A stretch of DNA of 64,000 nt, from assembly GCF_040538665.1 (NCBI RefSeq), contig NZ_JBEWXT010000001.1:682001-746000 (forward strand), in the 5' to 3' direction. Shown here piece by piece: positions 43,914 to 51,887 of the stretch. This stretch comes from Aureibaculum sp. 2308TA14-22 (GTDB lineage Bacteria > Bacteroidota > Bacteroidia > Flavobacteriales > Flavobacteriaceae). Positions within the stretch are counted from its first letter, which is position 1. Every line of letters starts with the position of its first letter. A program made the translations under genes and the position numbers. The notes under the pieces were generated by a model. That model was given only the letters and a program-made list of their open reading frames with translations. It was not told where the DNA came from and searched no databases.

Positions 43914-44456
43914 TTAATTATTGCTTAATAAATAAACGGCATCTTTTTTATCATTTTCTAGCCAAGAAACTTTTACTTTTTCTGAATTGATAACATCAAC
44001 TTGTCTGCCTTTATAATTCGGTTGAATTGGTAAATGACGACTAAATCTCCTGTCGATCAATACCAATAGCTCAATAGATTCAGGCCTTCCGAAAGATTGA
44101 AGTGCAGTCAAAGCAGATCTAACACTTCTTCCAGAAAATAGCACATCATCAATAATAACTACATTTTTATCCTCTACAATAAAATCAATTGTTGTATTAC
44201 TAGCAGCCAAAGGTGCGTCTCTTCGTCTAAAATCGTCACGATAAAACGTAATGTCCAACTGGCCGAGTTTTATATTTGAAATGTTATAATCCTTCTGTAA
44301 AATTTCAGTTAATCTTTTGGCAAGAAAAATACCTCTGGGCTGGAGACCAATCAAAACAGTATTCTTAAAATCGTTATGGTTTTCAATAAGTTGACATGCC
44401 AAGCGATGAAGGATAATGTGAATATCTTTAGCGTTAAGTAATGTCTTCTTTGCCAT
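43914..44456 (-). CDS. pyrR: PyrR: pyrimidine operon regulator / uracil phosphoribosyltransferase
   Basis: 180 residues. The PRPP-binding motif VVIIDDVLFSGRSVRSAL and the N-terminal IGLQPRGIFLAKR match PyrR. In Firmicutes it binds pyr mRNA to control attenuation and also has UPRTase activity. I see no clear PyrR-binding attenuator upstream, so the regulatory role here is uncertain. It is the first gene of pyrR-pyrB-STAS-T9SS tail-rnz. Confidence 0.94.
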   Translation of the reverse strand: MAKKTLLNAKDIHIILHRLACQLIENHNDFKNTVLIGLQPRGIFLAKRLTEILQKDYNISNIKLGQLDITFYRDDFRRRDAPLAASNTTIDFIVEDKNVVIIDDVLFSGRSVRSALTALQSFGRPESIELLVLIDRRFSRHLPIQPNYKGRQVDVINSEKVKVSWLENDKKDAVYLLSNN

Positions 44457-44617
44457 TATAGCAGTGCAAACCTTTGATTGTAGTGCAAAAATACATCTTT
44501 TTTTAATAAATAAAACGGTTTATAACGTGTTAATTAATTTGTTAACAACATTTGGGCTATCAGCTTAATAAAAAAAGAGATTGCATTAATTTTAAATTCG
44601 TAAGAAAACCTGATTAT

Positions 44618-46000
44618 ATGCACTCTTTTCAAAATGATGATGAAATTCCATTATCAAAATTTGAATCCATGTTAAAAACCAATAGTGTATATTTTTTCGA
44701 TTCAACCGAATTTGAAGAAATTATTATACATTATATGAATGTAGGTAAAATGTCTTTAGCTAAAAAAGCCTTAGACTTGGGCTTGAGACAACACCCTGCT
44801 TCTATAGCTTTAAAATTGGCTTGTGTTGAAGTGTTTTTGTACGAAGATAAATTGAACAAAGCGGAACAATTGTTAAATGAGCTGGAAGAGCTGGAACCGC
44901 AAAACGATCAGGTATTTCTTCATAAAGCTACATTGTTATCAAAAAAAGACAAGCATAAAGAAGCAATTATTGCTTTAAATCAAGCACTTTTATGTACCGA
45001 AGACGAAGCAGATATTTATTCAATGATAGGTATGGAGTATTTGTATTTAGAGGATTTTGACACTGCCAGATTGAATTTTGCAAAATGTTTAGATGTTGAA
45101 TTTGATGATTATTCTTCATTATACAATGTAATTTATTGCTTTGATATGCAAGATAAGCATAAAGAAGCTATCGACTATTTAATCGATTATATTGAAAAAG
45201 ATCCCTATAGTGAAATTGCTTGGCATCAATTGGGTCGGCAATATTATATGGTCGAGAATTTTTTAGAAGCCTTGAACGCTTTTGACTATTCTATTTTAAT
45301 TGATGAGTATTTTATTGGTGCATATCTCGAAAAAGCCAAAACCTTAGAAGAACTTAAACGTTACGAGGAAGCAATAGCTAACTATCAACTAACTATTAAT
45401 TTAGAAGATGGTACTTCATTCGCCTACCTTAGAATTGCCCATTGTTATGAGCAAATGGGCAAAACAAAACAAGCTTTAAAATATTATAATATTACGGTAA
45501 AAGAAGATCCGTTATTAGATAAAGGTTGGTTGGCCCTTACCAATTTATATATTAAAACCGAAAATTATCAAAAGGCGTTATATTTTATAAACAAAGCATT
45601 GTTGATTGACGAAAACAATTCCATTTACTGGATGCGTTATGCAGAAATCAACCTAAAGTTGAATTTCTTTGAAGAAGCAACCAAAGGCTTTCAGAAATGT
45701 TTGGATTTGGAAGATTATGCCCTGGATATTTTTATTGCTTTGACCGATGTTTTGCACTTTATAGGCGAGTTTGAAGATGCTATAAAGGTATTGTTAAAGG
45801 CTCAAAAGCTATACGATGACTTTGCTGAAATTGAGTATAGACTGGCAGGATTATATATGCTTACACAACAAGAAAAATTAGGGTTGAAATTACTAGAAAA
45901 AGCATTAAAATTAGATTACGATTATCACCATGTAATCAAAGATGTTTACCCTTCTGTTTTTGAACTTGAAGCAGTAAAAATTTTAATTGCAACTTCTTAG
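44618..46000 (+). CDS. Tetratricopeptide-repeat protein
   Basis: 460 residues from ATG 44618; the longer frame from TTG 44552 adds residues unlike a TPR N-terminus. The protein is a stack of about ten TPR units (for example KALDLGLRQHPASIALKLA, AIALNQALLCTEDEAD, ALNAFDYSILIDEY, ALYFINKALLIDENNS). There is no signal peptide, so it is probably a cytoplasmic scaffold. The partners are unknown. It is divergent from pyrR and convergent with the GT39 gene. Confidence 0.88.
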   Translation: MHSFQNDDEIPLSKFESMLKTNSVYFFDSTEFEEIIIHYMNVGKMSLAKKALDLGLRQHPASIALKLACVEVFLYEDKLNKAEQLLNELEELEPQNDQVFLHKATLLSKKDKHKEAIIALNQALLCTEDEADIYSMIGMEYLYLEDFDTARLNFAKCLDVEFDDYSSLYNVIYCFDMQDKHKEAIDYLIDYIEKDPYSEIAWHQLGRQYYMVENFLEALNAFDYSILIDEYFIGAYLEKAKTLEELKRYEEAIANYQLTINLEDGTSFAYLRIAHCYEQMGKTKQALKYYNITVKEDPLLDKGWLALTNLYIKTENYQKALYFINKALLIDENNSIYWMRYAEINLKLNFFEEATKGFQKCLDLEDYALDIFIALTDVLHFIGEFEDAIKVLLKAQKLYDDFAEIEYRLAGLYMLTQQEKLGLKLLEKALKLDYDYHHVIKDVYPSVFELEAVKILIATS

Positions 46001-46005
46001 CTTAA

Positions 46006-47625
46006 TTAGTAATAAATTGTCCACTTTTCCATTGTTTTTTTGGAGTTATATTTTCTTTTTAGCCAATTTAATTCTATTGGCAATTGCTTTTTATAAAGAA
46101 GTAAAACCGTCGGTTTTTCAATAACCTGCTTTAAATAGTTTATTTCAGATTCATCTTCCATGTTAATTAGATAATTTTTCCAATCAAAATCTTCTTCAAA
46201 TTGGGTTTCCCGGTTTAAGGATTCGTCGCCATTGTAAAGTGAAATTATGGATTTGTTAAGCCCAAAAGCGATAGATGGTTTTCTGGTGTTGTAAACCAAA
46301 ATATCCCTGTCGTTTAAGTTTTCTTGTTTTATAAACTCGGTAATAGGCTTCGCTCCATTAACATTCAATTCATTTTTTGAAAAAATCACAGAGCTACTGA
46401 TCAGTAATAATAAAGCAATTAATAAGGATGTAAATACAGGTTTAGACTTTGTTTCAATTGATTTTGATTTGTAAATTATAATTGTTAGTACCGCCACTGT
46501 TAGACTTGCAATAGCCAAATAATAAGGGAAGTCAAGCCCAAACTCTACAAAAGGGGCAACTACAAAAGCAATCAGTATCAATCCTGAAAAACCGAGTACA
46601 ATAGCATTGACTATTTTTACTTTTTCAATTTCAATTTTAGAAAATAAATGAGCAGTTAATATTGCCAAAACACTATATAAAGGTAAAATATAAAGAATAC
46701 GCTTTGATGAAGAAATAGAAAAGAAAATTAATGGGATAACCACCGCCATTAGCATGGTAAAATGCAATGTTTTAAACTTGAACCTATTTTTTTGCTCTTT
46801 TATTAAATAGAGTAATGCCAAAAACCAGGGTAAACCTACTAAGGGTGCAAATGCTAAAAAATACCAAAAAGGCTCAGTCCTCCCAAACGCATTTTTAGAG
46901 AATCGGTCTGCGGTTTGTTTCCCTAAAAAATAATCGACAAAAGTAGGATTCTGAATTCCTAAATGGATAAACCATGATGAGGCAATGACTAAAAACATTA
47001 CCCAAGCCAAAATATGATGGATAGAAAAATTTCTTTTTGGGGATTCTGTACGGTTATAAAACAGGATAAAAATTATGGGTACAATAAAAATTACCGGACC
47101 TTTTGTTAAAAAACCAAGCCCCAAACTTATGGTAAAAAAATAGAGCCATTTTAGAAACCCTGTTTTACGATATTTGACCCAGCTGAAGATACTTAATAAG
47201 GCAAAAGTTGCCAAAAAGGCATCGGTAGTTAAATTCCGTGATGAAATTAAAACCAATGGAAAACTAAAATATATCATGGCTGCCCATAGAGCAGTCTTTT
47301 TATTGTCAAATAATAATATTGTTAATCTGTAAACCAAAACTAGCTGTAATAAAACAGCCAATTGTAAAAAAAAGCGAGCTCCAAAAGGGTTTATACCAAA
47401 TATTTGATAGCCTAATGCCGTAATTTGATAGGTTAGCGGAGGTTTATGATAATGGTGTACATCCAACAGATTAGGATGCACATAATCGCCAGAAACATAC
47501 ATTGCCCTACCAATTTCCGCATACCTAGCATCGCTACTCTCAATAACGCCATAAGATCCTATGTTAATTAACAGTGCAATAGCAGCAATAGCTAAAAAGA
47601 TATTGAAATTGAAAGTATTCTTCAT
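46006..47625 (-). CDS. GT39-family (ArnT-like) membrane glycosyltransferase
   Basis: 539 residues with about 11-13 membrane helices. The first periplasmic loop carries ESSDARYAEIGRAM, matching the metal-binding Asp region of ArnT and PMT-type enzymes (PF13231), then HYHKPPLTYQ. Such enzymes transfer a sugar from undecaprenyl phosphate to lipid A or another acceptor in the periplasm. A C-terminal soluble domain follows. It overlaps the LAB_N gene by ATGA in a GT2-LAB_N-GT39 operon, which can make and use a polyprenyl-phosphate sugar. Confidence 0.88.
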   Translation of the reverse strand: MKNTFNFNIFLAIAAIALLINIGSYGVIESSDARYAEIGRAMYVSGDYVHPNLLDVHHYHKPPLTYQITALGYQIFGINPFGARFFLQLAVLLQLVLVYRLTILLFDNKKTALWAAMIYFSFPLVLISSRNLTTDAFLATFALLSIFSWVKYRKTGFLKWLYFFTISLGLGFLTKGPVIFIVPIIFILFYNRTESPKRNFSIHHILAWVMFLVIASSWFIHLGIQNPTFVDYFLGKQTADRFSKNAFGRTEPFWYFLAFAPLVGLPWFLALLYLIKEQKNRFKFKTLHFTMLMAVVIPLIFFSISSSKRILYILPLYSVLAILTAHLFSKIEIEKVKIVNAIVLGFSGLILIAFVVAPFVEFGLDFPYYLAIASLTVAVLTIIIYKSKSIETKSKPVFTSLLIALLLLISSSVIFSKNELNVNGAKPITEFIKQENLNDRDILVYNTRKPSIAFGLNKSIISLYNGDESLNRETQFEEDFDWKNYLINMEDESEINYLKQVIEKPTVLLLYKKQLPIELNWLKRKYNSKKTMEKWTIYY

Positions 47626-48260
47626 TTTTGGTGCTTTAGAAGTATGTATATATTTCTACTATAGATTATAAAACCAAATAATTGTCCGATGAATAAAACA
47701 GGATCCTTTCTAATTACTGCATAGCTTAAAATCATTAAGGAACCGATAAGGCTGAGCATCCAAAACCCAAAGGGTAGAGAGGATTCCTTTTTGCGTTCGG
47801 AATAAATCCATTGATATACAAACCTTAAGGTAAAAATAATTTGTCCAATGCTACCCCAAATTAACAATTTAAGAGGAATATCTTCATTGCGGAATAAACG
47901 TTCTACATCTATTTGATTATTGTTAAAAGAATAAACAGCAATTAAAAAAGGAAAAGCCAATAAAAAACCTCGTAAAATTTTTGGCAATTTTTTCCAAGAA
48001 CCTTGCAATTGCATATTCCGGATGTAAATAAAATAAGTCAAAGATTGTCCAAGCATAATGGCAAAATCATCACGTAACCAACCATAAATAAACAATAAAA
48101 AAGAAGCAATTAGGCTCAATTGCCAAAATAACTCAGGGGTTAATACTTTTTTTACCCTTTCGGATTGAATCCATTGTAATAACAATCTTGCGGAAAACAA
48201 GATTTGAGCCGAAAAACCAATGACATAAACAAAGTATTTGTATGAAAGCCACTCACTCAT
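47622..48260 (-). CDS. Membrane protein with two tandem LAB_N domains
   Basis: 212 residues, about six helices. Two related halves are seen: ILFSARLLLQWIQSERVKK ... GWLRDDFAIMLGQ ... FIYIRNMQL, and IIFTLRFVYQWIYSERKKE ... AVIRKDPVLFIGQ ... IYSRNIYIL. Each half is a lipid-A-disaccharide synthase N-terminal (LAB_N, PF07578) domain, and the protein lacks any glycosyltransferase catalytic domain. It lies between a GT2 and a GT39 gene with ATGA overlaps on both sides. A role in moving or presenting the lipid-linked sugar is likely but inferred. Confidence 0.85.
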   Translation of the reverse strand: MSEWLSYKYFVYVIGFSAQILFSARLLLQWIQSERVKKVLTPELFWQLSLIASFLLFIYGWLRDDFAIMLGQSLTYFIYIRNMQLQGSWKKLPKILRGFLLAFPFLIAVYSFNNNQIDVERLFRNEDIPLKLLIWGSIGQIIFTLRFVYQWIYSERKKESSLPFGFWMLSLIGSLMILSYAVIRKDPVLFIGQLFGFIIYSRNIYILLKHQK

Positions 48261-48979
48261 GAGCCAATTTTTGACTTTTCTATGGTGTAGTTGATGTAGC
48301 GTCTACGCATCCATCTATACCCAAAAGTATCGCGTAAAGCTTTTAATGATCTATTAAAAATATTGAATTTAGATTGCCCTGCAATACGTTCAAAATGCTG
48401 TACTTTTAGTTGTTTTATTTTTCCGTTTTGTAATAAAATCAATGCAGGAATAAAGCGGTGCATTCCTTTAAAAAATGGAATTTTTTTGGCTACATCGGTA
48501 TGAATTACCTTTAGAGGGCAACCTGTGTCAATAATACCATCGTTTATCAATCCACGTCTTATACTGTTTGCAATTAGTGATTGTATTTTTTTGTTCAACG
48601 TATCCTTTCTTTTACCTCTAAAGCCAATTACCGCTTGGTAATTGTCAATATCTGCCAATAGCATGTCAAAGTCATACGGTGTGGTCTGTAAATCGGCGTC
48701 AATATACCCAATTAATTCAGTGTCAATATGGTCAATTCCAGCTTTAATGGCAGCACTTAATCCGCAATTTTCTTTAAACTTTAAGTATTCGAAATCAGAA
48801 TTAGTATTACAGATTTCAACAATTTTATTAAAACTGCCATCAGTTGATCCATCATCTACAAAAAGCACTTTGCTTTTGGTTTTGCTCTTTGAAAAATAGT
48901 CTGTAAACGTGCTGTGAATTCTATCTAAATTGTCAATTTCATTAAAAACGGGAATGATAATGGTCATTCTATAATTCAT
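48257..48979 (-). CDS. GT2-family glycosyltransferase, polyprenyl-phosphate sugar synthase type
   Basis: 240 residues from ATG 48979 (ATG 48967 is also possible). The longer frame from 49015 overlaps a -7-like box TACATTTG on the minus strand (49005-49012), which argues against it. GT-A motifs: TIIIPVFNE, VDDGSTDGS, and YIDADLQTTP with the DxD. The protein is short and soluble, like DPM1-type dolichyl or undecaprenyl-phosphate mannose synthases, without the C-terminal membrane helices of ArnC. It starts the GT2-LAB_N-GT39 operon. Confidence 0.88.
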   Translation of the reverse strand: MNYRMTIIIPVFNEIDNLDRIHSTFTDYFSKSKTKSKVLFVDDGSTDGSFNKIVEICNTNSDFEYLKFKENCGLSAAIKAGIDHIDTELIGYIDADLQTTPYDFDMLLADIDNYQAVIGFRGKRKDTLNKKIQSLIANSIRRGLINDGIIDTGCPLKVIHTDVAKKIPFFKGMHRFIPALILLQNGKIKQLKVQHFERIAGQSKFNIFNRSLKALRDTFGYRWMRRRYINYTIEKSKIGS

Positions 48980-49098
48980 TTGGCTATTGGTTTTAGATAG
49001 TGTGCAAATGTACAAATATTTGAAAACTAGTTTGAGTACATTTTTAAAGAAATACCTATAAACAATTTAACTATATTTGAGGCTAATTTTATTTATAG

Positions 49099-50022
49099 AT
49101 GAAGAGAAGTTTAAAAGACTATTTGGCTATTACATTTAAAGGTATTGCAATGGGAGCAGCTGATGTTGTTCCAGGAGTTTCTGGAGGAACAATCGCCTTT
49201 ATATCAGGTATTTATGAAGAATTATTAGAGACCATAAATAGTGTAAATTTTAATGCTGTTAAAACCTTAAGAAAGGAAGGCGTAAAGGCAGCATGGAAAT
49301 CAATTAATGGCAATTTTTTAATTGCTCTTTTACTTGGAATTGGTATTAGTATTCTTTCATTGGCTAAACTTATTAAGTACTTATTAGAGAATGAGCCAAT
49401 TTTATTATGGTCTTTCTTTTTTGGATTGGTGTTGGCGAGTGTATTTTTTGTGGGAAAACAAATAAAAAATTGGAATGTTGTAAAAGTTATAATGTTATTA
49501 ATAGGTGCAGTAATAGCCTATTATATAACTATTTTACCTGTAACGGCCACCTACAATACACCCATCTGGTTTTTGTTTTTATCTGGTGCATTGGCTATTT
49601 GTGCTATGATTTTACCTGGTATTTCAGGCAGTTTTATTTTGTTGTTGTTAGGAGCTTACAAACCTGTAATCGATGCTCTGGACGAAAGAGATTTAAAAAC
49701 ACTTTTTATTGTTGGGTGCGGAGCAATTGTTGGGCTATTGACTTTTTCGAGGGTGTTAAAATGGCTTTTTGATAAATATAAAAGTATAACGTTGTCCGTT
49801 TTAACGGGCTTTATAGCTGGTTCTTTAAATAAAATTTGGCCTTGGAAAGAGGTGATTTCATCGGAAATGATTCATGGTAAGTTAAAAATTTTGGAAGAAA
49901 AAAGTATTTCACCTTTTAGTTTTGAAGGCGATCCACAATTGGTTTGGGCTTGTGTTTTAGCAATAATTGGAATTGCAGTAATTTATGGACTGGAAAAATT
50001 CTCGAATGTAAAGGTTGCTTAA
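49099..50022 (+). CDS. DUF368 protein, polyprenyl-phosphate transporter family (first copy)
   Basis: 307 residues with about nine membrane helices. Two internal repeats of the DUF368 signature are present: GAADVVPGVSGGTIAF near residue 20 and MILPGISGSFILLLLG near 175. DUF368 proteins (PopT) were recently shown in other bacteria to help recycle undecaprenyl phosphate across the membrane. It is immediately followed, with no gap, by a paralogue, and is divergent from a lipid-linked sugar transfer operon that would use the same carrier. Confidence 0.88.
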   Translation: MKRSLKDYLAITFKGIAMGAADVVPGVSGGTIAFISGIYEELLETINSVNFNAVKTLRKEGVKAAWKSINGNFLIALLLGIGISILSLAKLIKYLLENEPILLWSFFFGLVLASVFFVGKQIKNWNVVKVIMLLIGAVIAYYITILPVTATYNTPIWFLFLSGALAICAMILPGISGSFILLLLGAYKPVIDALDERDLKTLFIVGCGAIVGLLTFSRVLKWLFDKYKSITLSVLTGFIAGSLNKIWPWKEVISSEMIHGKLKILEEKSISPFSFEGDPQLVWACVLAIIGIAVIYGLEKFSNVKVA

Positions 50023-51054
50023 ATGGCTAAAGAACGAACCGTTTCAGATAAATTCTTCCTTTTTTTAAAAGGACTAGCAATGGGGGCTGCCAATAAGGTA
50101 CCCGGTGTTTCGGGAGGTATAGTTGCTTTTGTGGGCGGATTTTATGAGGAATTAATCTATTCTCTCCAAAAAGTGAATGCCAAAGCATTCAAATTACTAT
50201 TTAACGGTCGTTTTAAGAGTTTTTACAACTATACCAATGCCCAATTTTTAATCTTGATTTTTGCCGGCAGTATATTTAGTTACTTCAGTGTTTCTCAGGT
50301 ACTTGATTATTTTATAAAGAATTACGAACTATACGTTTGGAGTACTTTTTTTGGGATGATAATCGGCTCAATTTATTATATAAGTAAGCAATTTAAAGAT
50401 TGGTCAACTCAAAATATTATAGGTATTATTTCGGGCATTGTGGTTGGTATAGCCATCAGTTTTATGAATCCTGCCAAAGAAAATGACAATTTGTTTTTTG
50501 TGTTTTTTTGTGGAATAATTGGTGTAACTGGTATGACGCTTCCAGGGTTGTCGGGCTCGTTTATTCTGATATTATTGGGCAATTATGTACTCCTTTTGGT
50601 CGATTCGGTAAATATGTTATATAAAACCATTATCGATATTTTTCAAGGCAATTTTGAATTTTTAAAAGATACGATTAGGGTTAGATATTTAAAAATTGTA
50701 GCTGTTTTTGGTGCTGGATCGGCTTTTGGCTTGGTGTTTACCTCACAAATATTAGCTTATGTTTTAAAACGTTGGCACCAGTTGGTAACTGCTATTATAA
50801 TTGGATTTATAAGTGGTTCTTTAGGTATAGTATGGCCATGGAAACGTGCTGTGTATAAATTGGATAATGGAAATTTTTTATTAGACTCTAAAGGAGAAAA
50901 GATTATACAAAACTATAAACGATTTATTCCTAAGATTACAGAAACAGAAACTTGGATAGCCATTGCTTTTATTATGTTGGGAGTTGCAATTGTTTTATTG
51001 ATAGATTTTTATGGAAAAAATGCAAAAAGAAAGAAAGTTCGGATTAATAGGTAA
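50023..51054 (+). CDS. DUF368 protein, polyprenyl-phosphate transporter family (second copy)
   Basis: 343 residues, same topology as the preceding gene: GAANKVPGVSGGIVAF near residue 20 and MTLPGLSGSFILILLG near 175. It differs by an extra charged loop of about 30 residues before the last helix. ATG follows directly on the stop of the first copy, so the two are translated from one mRNA. The copies are diverged enough to suggest an old duplication with separate or joint function. Its 3' end overlaps aroE. Confidence 0.88.
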   Translation: MAKERTVSDKFFLFLKGLAMGAANKVPGVSGGIVAFVGGFYEELIYSLQKVNAKAFKLLFNGRFKSFYNYTNAQFLILIFAGSIFSYFSVSQVLDYFIKNYELYVWSTFFGMIIGSIYYISKQFKDWSTQNIIGIISGIVVGIAISFMNPAKENDNLFFVFFCGIIGVTGMTLPGLSGSFILILLGNYVLLLVDSVNMLYKTIIDIFQGNFEFLKDTIRVRYLKIVAVFGAGSAFGLVFTSQILAYVLKRWHQLVTAIIIGFISGSLGIVWPWKRAVYKLDNGNFLLDSKGEKIIQNYKRFIPKITETETWIAIAFIMLGVAIVLLIDFYGKNAKRKKVRINR

Positions 51055-51757
51055 AGATATATCCTATTCGTTTTCCAGACATTATTTTACTAAAAAATTT
51101 CAAGAATTAAAGTTGGAAAATCATCGATATGTAAATTTTGATTTGCAAACTATTGAAGATTTTTCTCAAATTAATCTAGAAGAAGTAAGTGGGTTTAACG
51201 TAACAATACCTTACAAAGAAAAAATTATGCAATTTTTAGATAAGGTTGATGGTGTTGCCAAAGAAATAGGAGCGGTAAATACTATTAAAATTACAAATGA
51301 AAACCAGTTGATTGGCCACAATACAGACTATTATGGATTTGAAGAGTCCTTGAAGCCATTTTTAAAATCGCATCATAAAAAGGCTTTGGTATTGGGTACT
51401 GGTGGTGCATCAAAGGCCATATTATTTGTACTTAAAAAAATGCATATTGATTATTTAGTAGTTTCCCGAACACCTAAAAACAAACAAATATCTTATCAAG
51501 ACATCACTAAAAAATTAATCGGTAATTACACGGTAATTATCAATAGTACCCCACTGGGTACTTATCCTAATGTAGATAAGTGTCCTGATCTTCCATATCA
51601 ATATATTACTGAACAGTATCTGTTGTTCGATTTAATTTACAATCCTGAAAAAACTACATTTTTAACTAAGGGTGAAGCAAATGGAGCAACAATTATAAAC
51701 GGGTTAAAAATGTTGGAACTACAAGCAGAAAAAGCTTGGACTATTTGGAATTTGTAA
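51020..51757 (+). CDS. aroE: Shikimate dehydrogenase
   Basis: 245 residues from ATG 51020; ATG 51011 would add three. Either start overlaps the preceding DUF368 gene by 35-44 bases. Motifs: FGLIGKDISYSFS, NVTIPYKE with the catalytic Lys, AVNTIK, GHNTDYYGF with the substrate Asp, LGTGGASKAIL for NADP, and a C-terminal GLKMLELQAEKAW. It reduces 3-dehydroshikimate in the aromatic amino acid pathway. The NADP loop VVSRTPKN fits NADPH use. Confidence 0.94.
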   Translation: MQKERKFGLIGKDISYSFSRHYFTKKFQELKLENHRYVNFDLQTIEDFSQINLEEVSGFNVTIPYKEKIMQFLDKVDGVAKEIGAVNTIKITNENQLIGHNTDYYGFEESLKPFLKSHHKKALVLGTGGASKAILFVLKKMHIDYLVVSRTPKNKQISYQDITKKLIGNYTVIINSTPLGTYPNVDKCPDLPYQYITEQYLLFDLIYNPEKTTFLTKGEANGATIINGLKMLELQAEKAWTIWNL

Positions 51758-51812
51758 GTTCTTTCTTCTTTACGCAACCAAATAAATAGAGTTGCATCAT
51801 ATTTAAAATAGT

Positions 51813-51843
51813 TTGCATTGTGTTAATGCTATTACTATCTTTA
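51813..51843 (+). promoter_or_regulatory. Possible promoter for the DUF349 gene
   Basis: TTG at 51813-51815 and TATCTTTA at 51836-51843 match the Bacteroidota -33/-7 consensus with a 20-base spacer and one mismatch at the last position. The start codon follows 44 bases later. Confidence 0.35.
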
Positions 51844-51887
51844 AAGACTTTTAGTTTTAAAAGAGGAACCCTTAAACATTAAAAATA

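Noticed and set aside
44552-44617. N-terminal extension of the TPR protein from TTG 44552
   Set aside because: The added 22 residues are basic and unlike TPR sequence; ATG 44618 is adequate.
48980-49015. Longer N-terminus for the GT2 gene
   Set aside because: The extra residues precede the normal GT-A start and cover a -7-like box TACATTTG.
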